Source of the DNA: G963674955 sp963674955
GTDB lineage: Bacteria; Desulfobacterota; Desulfovibrionia; Desulfovibrionales; Desulfovibrionaceae
DNA: 64,000 bases
Reading direction: 5' to 3'
Assembly: GCA_963674955.2 (NCBI GenBank)
Contig: CAXXKR010000001.1
Location: 558,001 to 622,000 of the forward strand
Shown: in pieces, positions 25,182 to 33,887 of the stretch
Layout of the letters: each line of letters begins with the position of its first letter
How positions within the stretch are numbered: position 1 is the stretch's first letter
Position numbers and translations under genes: made by a program
Notes under the pieces: generated by a model
Databases searched by the model: none
What the model saw: the letters and a program-made list of their open reading frames with translations, nothing else
Told to the model about the DNA's origin: nothing

Positions 25182-26150
25182 ATGAAAGATTTTTATACAT
25201 ATCTGAATGACGAACTTCCGGGAATCAACAGGTTCCTGATGCAAGAGGCCAAGAGCCTCGACGGTCTGGTGCGCGATGTGGCCCTGCACGTCCTGGACGC
25301 TCCGGGCAAGCGCATTCGTCCGGTGCTGACCATCCTCACCGCCAGGGCGCTGGGCTTTACCCAGGGCGACCTGCTGCCCATGGCCTGTTCTCTGGAAATG
25401 CTCCATTCGGCGACTTTGCTGCACGACGACATACTGGACCAGGCCGAGTTGCGGCGCGGCAACAAGGCCGCGCATCTGGTCTTCGGCAACAACGAGACCA
25501 TCCTTGCGGGAGACGTGCTTCTGGCCCTGGCCAACAAGCTGGGCGCGGGTTACGGCAAACCCAGGATCAACTACCTCCTGGCCGAGGGCATAATGGCCAC
25601 GGCCGAAGGGGAGATCATGGAAATCGCCCTGGCCTCCAAACCGAGCATCGACCGGGAAGCTTACATGGACGTGATCATCGGCAAGACCGCACGGCTTATC
25701 GAGACGGCATGCCGCTGCGGCGCGGTGCTGGCCACCGACGACCGGTCCATAGAAGACGCGGCCGGCGGTTACGGCTTGAATCTGGGCATAGCCTTTCAAC
25801 TGGTTGACGACGCCCTGGATTACGCATCCAGGCCTGGAGACACGGGAAAGCCCGAAGGCGGAGACCTCAAGGAAGGCAAGGTCACGCTGCCGCTTATTTT
25901 TCTTTTGGAAAGTCTTGGCGGCGAGGAATGCGAGAGCATCCTGGCCGGTATGCGCAGCAACATTCTGAGCGCCGGAGAAAGGGGCGAGGTGTTGAACAGG
26001 GTCAGGGAGGGCGGCTTTGTGGACAAGACCAGGGCCGTGGCCCAGGACTATGTGAACAAGGCCTTGAAGAGTCTGGATGTCTTTCCCGAATGCAACGAAA
26101 AAGACGTGTTGCTCCAGGCTGCTGAATTCGTGCTTACGCGCAAGAAATAA
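25182..26150 (+). CDS. ispB: Polyprenyl (octaprenyl-type) diphosphate synthase
   Basis: This 322-residue trans-prenyltransferase has both aspartate-rich motifs: the first in LLHDDILDQAELRRG and the second in FQLVDDALDYASRPGDTGKP. The GKRIRPVLTILTAR element is the IPP-binding region. The residues before the first motif (SLEMLHSATLLHDD) are small to medium, which fits a long-chain product. Proximity to menG suggests it makes the menaquinone side chain. The chain length cannot be read from sequence. It lies 87 nt after the sugar dehydrogenase gene and 32 nt before purL. Confidence 0.92.
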   Translation: MKDFYTYLNDELPGINRFLMQEAKSLDGLVRDVALHVLDAPGKRIRPVLTILTARALGFTQGDLLPMACSLEMLHSATLLHDDILDQAELRRGNKAAHLVFGNNETILAGDVLLALANKLGAGYGKPRINYLLAEGIMATAEGEIMEIALASKPSIDREAYMDVIIGKTARLIETACRCGAVLATDDRSIEDAAGGYGLNLGIAFQLVDDALDYASRPGDTGKPEGGDLKEGKVTLPLIFLLESLGGEECESILAGMRSNILSAGERGEVLNRVREGGFVDKTRAVAQDYVNKALKSLDVFPECNEKDVLLQAAEFVLTRKK

Positions 26151-26182
26151 ACTCCATTCTGCCTGCCATTCAAGGAGGGGAA

Positions 26183-29164
26183 ATGCTTAGCCGTGTTGAG
26201 GTTGGACTCAGGCCCGGTGTCCGTGACGTAATTGGCGAGAAGATAGCCCGAAAGATCAGGGGCGAACTTGGCATGGATATCGACTCGGCGCGCGTGATCA
26301 GCGTTTTCACCATCGAAGGACTGGACGCCGCTCAGGTCGATTTGTCCCTGGACAGGGCGGCCCTGCACGATCCGGTTTTGCACGAGGTTTCCCTCGCCCC
26401 CCTGGCTGAAGATTTTGACTGGATTCTGGAGGTGGGATTCCGGCCCGGCGTGACCGACAACCCCGGCCGCACTGCCCGCGAAACCCTGGCCCTGGTTCTT
26501 GGGCTTTCCGAGGAACAGGCCGAGGTACTCAGGGTCTACACCTCCACCCAATATCTATTGAATGGCCCCCTGGACGAAGCCAGGGCCGCCAGGGTCGCAA
26601 AGGACCTGCTGGCCAACGAGCTTATCCAGCGCTTCGAATACAAGTCCAAGGCCCAGTGGCAGGCGAAGCCCGGGTTCAAGGCCAGCGCGGCCAGGGTCAC
26701 GGGCGAGGCCAGCGACGAGGTGGCCGTCATTCCCCTTTCCTCCATGAGCGATGAGGAGATGATGGATTTCAGCAGGGCCAACACCCTGGCCCTCAGCCTT
26801 GAGGAGCTGCATCGAATCAGGGAATATTATTCCGATCACCGGGTAAGGGCGGACAGGGAGAAGGCGGGATTGCCCCCGGATGCCACGGACGCGGAGATTG
26901 AAGTTCTGGCCCAGACCTGGTCCGAGCACTGCAAGCACAAGATATTCACCGCCCAGATCGATTACGAGAACAGGGAACAGGGCAGCACCAGCCGCATCGA
27001 CAGCCTGTTCAAGACCTATATCCAGGGCAGCACCGCGGCCATCCGCGCAATCCAGGGCGAGGACGACATCTGCCTTTCGGTTTTCAAGGACAATGCCGGA
27101 GTCATAAAGTTCAGCGACAAGCTCAATGTCTGCGTGAAGATGGAAACCCACAACAGCCCGTCGGCCCTTGACCCCTACGGCGGAGCCCTGACCGGCATCG
27201 TGGGCGTGAACCGCGACCCCATGGGAACCGGCATGGGCGCGAACCTGCTTTGCAACACGGACGTTTTCTGTTTCGCCTCCCCTTTTCACGAGGGCGAGAT
27301 ACCTCCGAGGCTCCTGCATCCGCGCCGCGTGTTCGAGGGCGTGCGTGAGGGGGTTGAACACGGAGGCAACAAGTCCGGAATCCCCACTGTCAACGGTTCG
27401 ATTGTCTTTGACGAACGCTATCTGGGCAAACCCCTGGTCTATTGCGGGACCATCGGGACAATGCCCAAGGAGGTCAAGGGCCGCCCAAGCTACGAGAAAA
27501 AGGCCGAGCCCGGCGACTTCATCGTCATGTCCGGCGGTCGCATCGGCAAGGACGGCATCCATGGAGCCACCTTTTCATCCGAGGAACTGCACGAGGGCTC
27601 ACCGGCCACGGCCGTGCAGATCGGCGACCCCATCACCCAGCGCAAGATGTATGATTTTCTGATGCGGGCCAGGGACATGGGCCTGTACAACGCCATTACG
27701 GACAACGGCGCAGGCGGGCTTTCCTCGTCCGTGGGCGAAATGGCCCAGGACTGCGGCGGGTTCGAGATGGATCTGGCCAAGGCCCCCCTCAAGTATGATG
27801 GATTGCGTCCGTGGGAGACGCTTATATCCGAGGCCCAGGAACGCATGACCATGGCCGTTCCCCCGGAAAACATCGACAAGTTCCTGGCCCTGTCCAAGGA
27901 GATGGACGTGGAATCCACAGTGCTGGGAACATTCAACGATTCCGGATACTACGAGGTGCGCTACGGCTCCAGGCCGGTGACCCGCCTGGACATGGACTTC
28001 CTGCACGACGGCGTGCCCCAGATGCATCTTGAGGCGCGCTGGGAAAAACCGCGTATCGAGGACCAACCCGTGCCCCAGGTGGCGGACCAGGGCGGACTCC
28101 TGAAAAAAATGCTCGCCAGGCTGAATATCTGCAGCAAGGAATACGTCATCCGCCAGTACGATCACGAGGTCCAGGGCAAGAGCGTGGTCAAGCCCCTGAC
28201 CGGCGTGAAACGCGACGGTCCGGCCGATGCCGGAGTGCTGCGCCCGGATCTGGAGTCGGACAGGGGACTGGTGGTTTCCCACGGAATCTGCCCCAAGTTC
28301 AGCGACCTTGACGCCTACTGGATGATGGCCAACGCCATTGACGAGGCCGTGCGCAACGCCGTGGCCGTGGGCGCGGATCCCAGGCTCATGGCCGGCGTGG
28401 ACAATTTCTGCTGGTGCGACCCCGTCCAGTCCGAGAGCACGCCTGACGGCCATTACAAGCTGGCCCAGCTGGTGCGGGCGAATCAGGCCCTGGCCCATTT
28501 CTGCCTGGGCTTCGGAGTGCCCTGCATTTCCGGCAAGGACTCCATGAAGAACGATTACAAGGGCGGCGGCAGGAAAATATCCATTCCGCCCACTGTCCTT
28601 TATTCCGTTGTGGGCATAGTGCCGGACGTGAACAAGTGCGTGACCTCGGACTTCAAGACTCCCGGGGACCTGATTTACGTGTTGGGTCTGACCTCTTCCG
28701 AACTGGGCGGCAGCGAGTTGTCCTCTGAATTGGGTTTTGTAGTTCCCGACGTTCCCCAAGTTGATTTGCTGTCGGCCCGTGCTCGCTACCTGTCCCTGTT
28801 TCAGGCCATGCAGCAGGGGCTTGTCACCGCCTGCCACGACATGTCCGACGGCGGGCTGGGCGTGGCCCTGGCCGAGATGTGCATAGGCGGCCGCCTGGGG
28901 GCGGAGTTTGATCTTGATCTGGTTCCAGTCCATTCCTGCGGGACGGATTCCGAGATCCTTTATTCGGAATCAGCCAGCAGGTTCCTGGTGTCCGTTGCCG
29001 AGGACAGGAGAACGGCCTTTGAAAGGCTTTTCGCAGGCCAGCATTTGGCGCTGGCCGGCAAGGTGGCGGACAAGGGGCTCAAGGTCCGGTCACAGGGAGA
29101 AGTGGTCATTGAAGAAAGTGTCGAAGATTTGGCCCTGGCCTTCAAGAGCACTCTCGACTGGTGA
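26183..29164 (+). CDS. purL: Phosphoribosylformylglycinamidine synthase (PurS-PurS-PurL fusion)
   Basis: PurL converts FGAR to FGAM in purine synthesis. This 993-residue form has two PurS-like units at its N-terminus: one at residues 1-50 (VEVGLRPGVRDVIGEKI) and another at about 80-125 (EVGFRPGVTDNPGRTA). The synthetase follows, with the signature QTWSEHCKHKIF near 250, the METHNSPSALDPYGGALTGIVGVNRD motif at ~315-340, NGSIVFDERYLGKPLVYCG, and the ITDNGAGGLSSSVGEM repeat. The C-terminal glutaminase domain of E. coli PurL is absent, so a separate PurQ must supply ammonia; none is in the window. A strong AAGGAGGGG site precedes the ATG. Confidence 0.94.
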   Translation: MLSRVEVGLRPGVRDVIGEKIARKIRGELGMDIDSARVISVFTIEGLDAAQVDLSLDRAALHDPVLHEVSLAPLAEDFDWILEVGFRPGVTDNPGRTARETLALVLGLSEEQAEVLRVYTSTQYLLNGPLDEARAARVAKDLLANELIQRFEYKSKAQWQAKPGFKASAARVTGEASDEVAVIPLSSMSDEEMMDFSRANTLALSLEELHRIREYYSDHRVRADREKAGLPPDATDAEIEVLAQTWSEHCKHKIFTAQIDYENREQGSTSRIDSLFKTYIQGSTAAIRAIQGEDDICLSVFKDNAGVIKFSDKLNVCVKMETHNSPSALDPYGGALTGIVGVNRDPMGTGMGANLLCNTDVFCFASPFHEGEIPPRLLHPRRVFEGVREGVEHGGNKSGIPTVNGSIVFDERYLGKPLVYCGTIGTMPKEVKGRPSYEKKAEPGDFIVMSGGRIGKDGIHGATFSSEELHEGSPATAVQIGDPITQRKMYDFLMRARDMGLYNAITDNGAGGLSSSVGEMAQDCGGFEMDLAKAPLKYDGLRPWETLISEAQERMTMAVPPENIDKFLALSKEMDVESTVLGTFNDSGYYEVRYGSRPVTRLDMDFLHDGVPQMHLEARWEKPRIEDQPVPQVADQGGLLKKMLARLNICSKEYVIRQYDHEVQGKSVVKPLTGVKRDGPADAGVLRPDLESDRGLVVSHGICPKFSDLDAYWMMANAIDEAVRNAVAVGADPRLMAGVDNFCWCDPVQSESTPDGHYKLAQLVRANQALAHFCLGFGVPCISGKDSMKNDYKGGGRKISIPPTVLYSVVGIVPDVNKCVTSDFKTPGDLIYVLGLTSSELGGSELSSELGFVVPDVPQVDLLSARARYLSLFQAMQQGLVTACHDMSDGGLGVALAEMCIGGRLGAEFDLDLVPVHSCGTDSEILYSESASRFLVSVAEDRRTAFERLFAGQHLALAGKVADKGLKVRSQGEVVIEESVEDLALAFKSTLDW

Positions 29165-29240
29165 CCTGCGGGCCGAATCCTTGTTTTTTTACGCACGTTT
29201 TTTTTGAGTTCCGGGCGATTAACTCGCTGTTAAACTTTGA

Positions 29241-29254
29241 TGTTTTATAAAACA
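29241..29254. promoter_or_regulatory. Perfect AT-rich palindrome upstream of the cytochrome-MCP pair
   Basis: TGTTTTATAAAACA is a perfect 14-bp palindrome, about 100 nt upstream of the tetrahaem cytochrome gene, in an AT-rich region between it and purL. It could be the operator of a dimeric regulator. The regulator is not known; other copies in the genome would support this. Confidence 0.4.
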
Positions 29255-29355
29255 GCAATCTTAGTGCGTAATTTCACAAATACTTTACGTTTTTTTTTGT
29301 TTGGTGTAGCTAGGAAGGACACTTAAAATACCAATCTAGTTTTGTGGAGTTTGCC

Positions 29356-29841
29356 ATGGCCCGAAATCGTTTTCTTTATGTCTTGGGTTTGTGCCTGCCT
29401 GCCTCTTTTCTATTATTGCTGATCTTGGGAAATACCCCGACCGGGGCTGCCGACGAGGAATATGTTGGTACGGAGGAGTGCTCATATTGCCATGAGCAGG
29501 AAGCCGAGAACTACAAATCATTTTCCAAAAAGGCCCATTCCAGCAAGAGCGTGAAGATCATGGCTCCGGACCTGACCGACGAGGAAATTAAAGAGTGTTT
29601 TCATTGCCATACCACGGGCTACGGCAAGCCCGGCGGCTTCGTCAACTTCGAGGAGACCCCCGACATGGCCGACGCCGGTTGCGAGGTATGCCACGGACCC
29701 GGATCGGCCCATGTGGAATCCGGGGGCGACCCCGATTTGATCAGAGGAAAGCTTGACATCAAGGAGTGCGAGACCTGCCACAACCCGGAACGGGTTGAGA
29801 ATTTCGACTTCAAGCCCATGCTGTACGGCGGCGCCCACTAG
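29356..29841 (+). CDS. Tetrahaem cytochrome c (cytochrome c554-like)
   Basis: A 161-residue secreted multihaem cytochrome. A signal peptide spans residues 1 to about 30 (core LYVLGLCLPASFLLLLILG). Four CxxCH motifs are present: CSYCH (42-46), CFHCH (81-85), CEVCH (109-113) and CETCH (138-142). The YVGTEECSYCHEQEAENYKSFSKKAHSS and CEVCHGPGSAHVESGGD segments are typical of the cytochrome c554-like family. Its partner is not known. The next gene, 9 nt downstream, is a haem-binding chemoreceptor, so the cytochrome may reduce or modulate that sensor. A GGAG site precedes ATG 29356, preferred over an upstream GTG at 29344. Confidence 0.93.
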   Translation: MARNRFLYVLGLCLPASFLLLLILGNTPTGAADEEYVGTEECSYCHEQEAENYKSFSKKAHSSKSVKIMAPDLTDEEIKECFHCHTTGYGKPGGFVNFEETPDMADAGCEVCHGPGSAHVESGGDPDLIRGKLDIKECETCHNPERVENFDFKPMLYGGAH

Positions 29842-29850
29842 GAGGTTGTG

Positions 29851-31857
29851 ATGCAGTTCATTCAGAAATCCATCGGCGTCAAGGTCATCTTCCTCTCCTC
29901 GGTGTTGACCATTGTCGCCTTCACCGGCCTGTTCATCTACAATTCATGGTGGGAAAAGGAATCCATGCTGGATGAGGTCCACCTTACGGCCGAACGCTCC
30001 GCGGACATGCTTCAAATGGCCATTGAGGAGCCGATGGGCCAGGGAGACAACGCGGGAACGACCAGCAAATTCGACACCCTGTCCAGCCGTTACGACGACA
30101 TTCTGGTCCACCTTCTGGATTACAAGGGAGAGATTACCTACTCCACATCCAAGGACGCGTTGCGTCAGGATTATTTCCAGCTTTGCCCCCAGGAGGAGTG
30201 CAAGGAGATCGTCGCCCGGTCCCTCAAGGAACCATTGGATGAGGGGAAGCTGATTCATTTTGATGAAGGCCCCCGCTTCGTGCAGGTCATAACCATCAAG
30301 AACGAGCCAAATTGCCATCATTGCCACGGCAAGAGCAAGGAGATACTCGGCGTGATGGTCATGAATCAGGATGTGGGGCGGCAGTTCGGCGCCCTCAGGG
30401 CCAATCAGATCAAGGCGGCCGGAATATCCCTGCTGGGCGTGGGCGCGCTGCTCACGGCCCTGATGATCCTGATCAGGACATCCGTGGTCACCAAGATTCG
30501 CTCCATAGTCCGGGCCACCGAAGAGGTGGGCCAGGGCAATCTGGACGCCGATTTCGAGGTGGAGGGCGTGGACGAGCTGGCCAACCTCGGCGATCATCTC
30601 GGCAACATGGTCCGCAGGATCAAGGACCAGTTGCAATACAACAAGAGCATTCTGGACGGGATCATCGTGCCGCTTTTCGTGGCCGACAAGGATGAATGCC
30701 TTGATTTCGTCAATGATCCGCTCAAGCAGATTCTCGGCGATGTGGAGGCCCAGGGCAGGCCTGTCTCCGAGGTCTTGCCGGAAGGCGACGGCGGAAAAGG
30801 GGCGACGGCGGAGGTGATAGCCCGGGGTGAATCGCGAAGCGGCAACATGAATTACACGCGCGAGGACGGCGTGGAGTTTCCCCTGCATTACGAGATATCA
30901 CCATTGCAGGACGCCCAGGGCAACGTGGTGGGCGCCATAGGAGTGATGATCGACCTGACCACCGAGACCCAGAACCGCAGGAATATCGAACAGCAGCGGC
31001 AGAATCTGTTGGTTGTCGCCAACGAGGTCACGGAGGTGGCCAAGAATCTGAACGACGCATCCGATCTTTTGACTCGTCAGATGAACGAGTTGACGGCTGC
31101 GGTCGACACCACCAGCGACCAGACCAGCCAGGCGGCCACGGCAATGGAAGAGATGAACGCCACGGTCCTGGAGGTTTCCAAGAACGCGTCCGAGACTGCG
31201 GCCGCTTCCGACAAGGCCAACAAGGTGGCCAAGGAAGGCGGCGTTGTCGTCCAGAATACCGTGAATGAAATAAACCAGGTCGCCAGCACCACGGAGTTGC
31301 TGGCAACATCTTTGACGGAACTCTCCCAAAGGGCGGAGAACATCGGTCAGGTCATGGCCGTGATCAACGATATCGCCGACCAGACCAATCTCCTGGCCCT
31401 GAACGCGGCCATCGAAGCCGCCAGGGCGGGCGAGGCCGGACGAGGGTTCGCGGTGGTGGCCGACGAGGTGCGCAAGCTGGCGGAAAAAACCATGCAGGCG
31501 ACCAAGGAGGTCGAAGGCGCGGTTTCCCTCATTCAGCAGAGCACTGAAAGCGTTGTCACCGAGATGGACGACGCCCGGGGAAGAGTGGTCAAGACTTCTG
31601 AAATGGCTGGACAGGCCGGCGAGGTCCTCGGCGAGGTCGTCAAGCAGTCCGATGTCATCGCCGACATGGTCCGGGGCATCGCCACGGCGGCCGAGCAGCA
31701 GTCATCCACAAGCGACGAAATCAGCAACAACGTCACCCAGATCAACAATTTGTCGCAGGAAATATCCAGAGGCATCCAGGAAGCGAACAAGGATATCCAG
31801 GACATTTCCAACACGGCGCAGAATCTGGCCGATCTGGTGGAGAAGTTCAAGAACTAG
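29851..31857 (+). CDS. Haem-binding methyl-accepting chemotaxis protein (DcrA-like)
   Basis: A 668-residue chemoreceptor. The first transmembrane segment is at ~10-32 and the second at ~189-208, enclosing a periplasmic domain with a c-type haem site CHHCH at residues 155-159. A HAMP domain (~210-262), a PAS domain (~265-390) and a signalling coiled coil follow; the hairpin tip contains DIADQTNLLALNAAIEAARAG. This plan matches DcrA, the haem-containing MCP of Desulfovibrio that senses oxygen or redox potential. A GGAGG site sits 5 nt before ATG 29851 (GTG 29848 is also possible). The cytochrome gene just upstream is probably in the same operon, suggesting redox input to the receptor. Confidence 0.95.
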   Translation: MQFIQKSIGVKVIFLSSVLTIVAFTGLFIYNSWWEKESMLDEVHLTAERSADMLQMAIEEPMGQGDNAGTTSKFDTLSSRYDDILVHLLDYKGEITYSTSKDALRQDYFQLCPQEECKEIVARSLKEPLDEGKLIHFDEGPRFVQVITIKNEPNCHHCHGKSKEILGVMVMNQDVGRQFGALRANQIKAAGISLLGVGALLTALMILIRTSVVTKIRSIVRATEEVGQGNLDADFEVEGVDELANLGDHLGNMVRRIKDQLQYNKSILDGIIVPLFVADKDECLDFVNDPLKQILGDVEAQGRPVSEVLPEGDGGKGATAEVIARGESRSGNMNYTREDGVEFPLHYEISPLQDAQGNVVGAIGVMIDLTTETQNRRNIEQQRQNLLVVANEVTEVAKNLNDASDLLTRQMNELTAAVDTTSDQTSQAATAMEEMNATVLEVSKNASETAAASDKANKVAKEGGVVVQNTVNEINQVASTTELLATSLTELSQRAENIGQVMAVINDIADQTNLLALNAAIEAARAGEAGRGFAVVADEVRKLAEKTMQATKEVEGAVSLIQQSTESVVTEMDDARGRVVKTSEMAGQAGEVLGEVVKQSDVIADMVRGIATAAEQQSSTSDEISNNVTQINNLSQEISRGIQEANKDIQDISNTAQNLADLVEKFKN

Positions 31858-31902
31858 AGAGGCTGACTTTGGCTGGATATGCTCCGGCGTGAAGAAATAA
31901 AA

Positions 31903-31937
31903 AAAGGCCGGTCCGGGTATGTCCCGGACCGGCCTTT
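31903..31937. terminator. Bidirectional intrinsic terminator
   Basis: A 15-bp perfect stem with a 5-nt loop (core GGCCGGTCCGGG paired with CCCGGACCGGCC, flanked by A and T runs) lies between the convergent MCP and small secreted protein genes. T-tracts on both strands allow it to serve both. Confidence 0.92.
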
Positions 31938-31976
31938 ACAATTGGATGAATCGTTCGAGTATCTGTACCCGCCGGG

Positions 31977-32471
31977 TTATCTGCCCCAGCGATGCTTTTT
32001 GGCGTTGTAATTGTGGTATTCGGTGGTCGCTTTTGCGTTTGTCGAGATGAATTTGCCGGTTTTGGCCGACTGGGCTGTGTCACCGATGCACTCCCAGGTC
32101 TTCTTCTTGTACTTGAGTATTCCCAGGTAGGGCACGACCGGAGTAGTGGTCTTTTTCACCTGGCAGACGATGCTTGAGGGGTCAACCTCGGTGTAGGTGG
32201 CGCGGAATTTTCCGTCGGCCCTTTTGGATACCTGTATCCGGGTTTTTCCGGTCAGGTCGTTTTGGTTGAGCTTGATGACAAAGCTATGGGCAAACGTTGT
32301 AAACTCTTCGTGAACCTTTGCCAGCTCTTTTTCAAGAGGGCTGAGGTCGTTGTTTGCCGAGGCCATCTGGCTGCCGGCCTTGCCGCCCTGATTCTGGGCT
32401 GCGCAGGCAGTTGCGGCCAGACAGATTGAAATGACTAGCGCCATTATGATGATTGTTGTTTTTTCCTTCAT
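31977..32471 (-). CDS. Small secreted protein, unknown function
   Basis: The 164-residue protein has a clear signal sequence: a hydrophobic core (IIIMALVISICLAATAC) from residue 7 and an imperfect lipobox (ATAC). It is either a lipoprotein or is cleaved by signal peptidase I. The mature part is lysine-rich with an ELAKVHEEFTTFAHSF helix, two cysteines that could pair (SSIVCQVKK and TWECIGD) and a basic tail. It lies downstream of the VWA-OmpA gene on the same strand, separated by a hairpin. I do not recognise the family. Confidence 0.75.
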   Translation of the reverse strand: MKEKTTIIIMALVISICLAATACAAQNQGGKAGSQMASANNDLSPLEKELAKVHEEFTTFAHSFVIKLNQNDLTGKTRIQVSKRADGKFRATYTEVDPSSIVCQVKKTTTPVVPYLGILKYKKKTWECIGDTAQSAKTGKFISTNAKATTEYHNYNAKKHRWGR

Positions 32472-32494
32472 TTCCCAAGACCGTTAACCAAGCC

Positions 32495-32528
32495 GGACCT
32501 GAAGACGTTGTTAAGCGTCTCCAGGTCC
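32495..32528 (-). terminator. Hairpin after the VWA-OmpA gene
   Basis: A 13-bp stem with a single mismatch (GGACCTG-A-AGACG against CGTCT-C-CAGGTCC) and an 8-nt loop lies between the VWA-OmpA gene and the small secreted protein gene. No T-tract follows, so it may be an attenuator or a 3'-end stability element rather than a full terminator. Confidence 0.45.
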
Positions 32529-32553
32529 TGAATTGGTCAGTTACTGCAAGTTG

Positions 32554-33570
32554 TTACTGTTGGGGGACGATCTCAACGCGACGGTTGAGGTATCTTCCTT
32601 CCTCTGTATCGTTGGTGGCCGCAGGCTGAGACTCGCCGTATCCGACGGGAGTCAGGCGACCGCGGTCGACGCCGTGCGTGACCAACCAGTCGGTCACGGA
32701 GTTGGCCCTGCGCTCGGACAGGCCCTGGTTGTACTGATCGCTACCCTTGCTGTCGGTGTGACCGGCAACGTTGACGGCCATGGTCGGCCTGTCCTGCAGC
32801 CAGATGACGGCCTGCTCGAGGGCGGGGATGAATTCTTCCTTGATGTTGGACTTGTCGAAGTCAAAGTTGATCCTGAAGATGACGGCCTCGGCGCTGGCCA
32901 TGCCGCAGAAAACGTCGAAGACGAATTTTTCAAGAACGGCCTGGTCCATGAGTCCGGCGGCGTCGGCGGCGACGGAGCAGCTGTTCAGGGCCCTGATCTC
33001 GTCGATGATCCTCTGTCCGTGGGCGGTGTCTGCGTAGCTGACGACATGGATGCAAACCTTGTCGCCGTACTTGGCGTACAGGGCTTTGGCTTCGGAAACG
33101 GGGTCAACGCCCTGGTTGTGGGCGCCGTCGGTGAACATGATGATGGCGGTGCTGCCGTTGAGACCGGCCAGGACGGGATCGAGGTCGATGAGTCCGTAAC
33201 CCATGGGGGTTCTGCGGCCGAAAATCTCGTAATCGGTCTCAAGGGAGCCGATGGCTCCGGCCAGGGAACCCGGAGTGTGCGCGGCAGGCGCCGAAACGGC
33301 TCCGAAAGGCGCGAAGGTGTAAAGGGCGCCGGTGTAGCCGAGGTTGGGGATGGCGTTGTCCATGTCGGTCATGGCTTTTTTGCTGGCCGCGATTTTAGGC
33401 ATTCCCAGATCCGGATGGGTCATGGCCATGGAACCGGAATAATCCTGGAAAAATATAAAGTTGTCTACCTTGGGACCGGCGCAGTCCAAGGCAAAAGCGG
33501 ATGAGAAAAGGAAGAGAACGGCCAGGGCCGAAACCATAATTGCAAAAGATAACTTTTTGAATTTGTTCAT
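32554..33570 (-). CDS. VWA domain and OmpA C-terminal domain protein
   Basis: The 338-residue exported protein combines two domains. After a signal peptide (residues 1 to ~28) comes a von Willebrand factor A domain with a MIDAS-type DxSxS (DYSGS at about 43-47). The C-terminal ~105 residues are an OmpA-like peptidoglycan-binding domain (VNVAGHTDSKGSDQYNQGLSERRANSV and LTPVGYGESQP). The pairing suggests a metal-dependent adhesive or scaffolding module anchored to the cell wall at the outer membrane. ATG 33570 has an AAAGGAG ribosome site, and a good promoter lies 50-75 nt upstream. The binding partner is unknown. Confidence 0.88.
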   Translation of the reverse strand: MNKFKKLSFAIMVSALAVLFLFSSAFALDCAGPKVDNFIFFQDYSGSMAMTHPDLGMPKIAASKKAMTDMDNAIPNLGYTGALYTFAPFGAVSAPAAHTPGSLAGAIGSLETDYEIFGRRTPMGYGLIDLDPVLAGLNGSTAIIMFTDGAHNQGVDPVSEAKALYAKYGDKVCIHVVSYADTAHGQRIIDEIRALNSCSVAADAAGLMDQAVLEKFVFDVFCGMASAEAVIFRINFDFDKSNIKEEFIPALEQAVIWLQDRPTMAVNVAGHTDSKGSDQYNQGLSERRANSVTDWLVTHGVDRGRLTPVGYGESQPAATNDTEEGRYLNRRVEIVPQQ

Positions 33571-33617
33571 AAAAGGGCTCCTTTCTTTGATAATAGGTGC
33601 AGGCAAAGTATTAACAT

Positions 33618-33646
33618 TATATAGTTTAGAAGTATTGCTTTGACAA
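33618..33646 (-). promoter_or_regulatory. Sigma-70 promoter of the VWA-OmpA gene
   Basis: On the minus strand TTGTCA (33646-33641) and TATATA (33623-33618) are spaced by exactly 17 nt in AT-rich sequence. The start codon is about 50 nt downstream. The rest of the 317-nt interval to hldD (33571-33887) holds no gene that I can support. Confidence 0.6.
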
Positions 33647-33887
33647 GTAGTTCATAATAAAATTTGGTGAAAACTTGACTATTGCTTGGTTTTTCCCGTT
33701 CGTGTCGAGTGATTGCCGATTTGCATTTTCCACACCGTCTGCTTGAGCACATACTCATGGTAACACACCCTTGCGTCCTGTCCGGGAACAAAGTAATAAA
33801 CCGGTACCAGAGTGTGCAACTTTCAAGACTTTTTCTAGAATTGTCCCTCGCCTGTTGGCCCGACAGAGGAAAAGGAGAAATTATTCC

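Noticed and set aside
33640..33645. TTGACA on the plus strand as an hldD promoter
   Set aside because: No acceptable -10 lies 16-18 nt downstream. The same bases are the -35 of a better minus-strand promoter.
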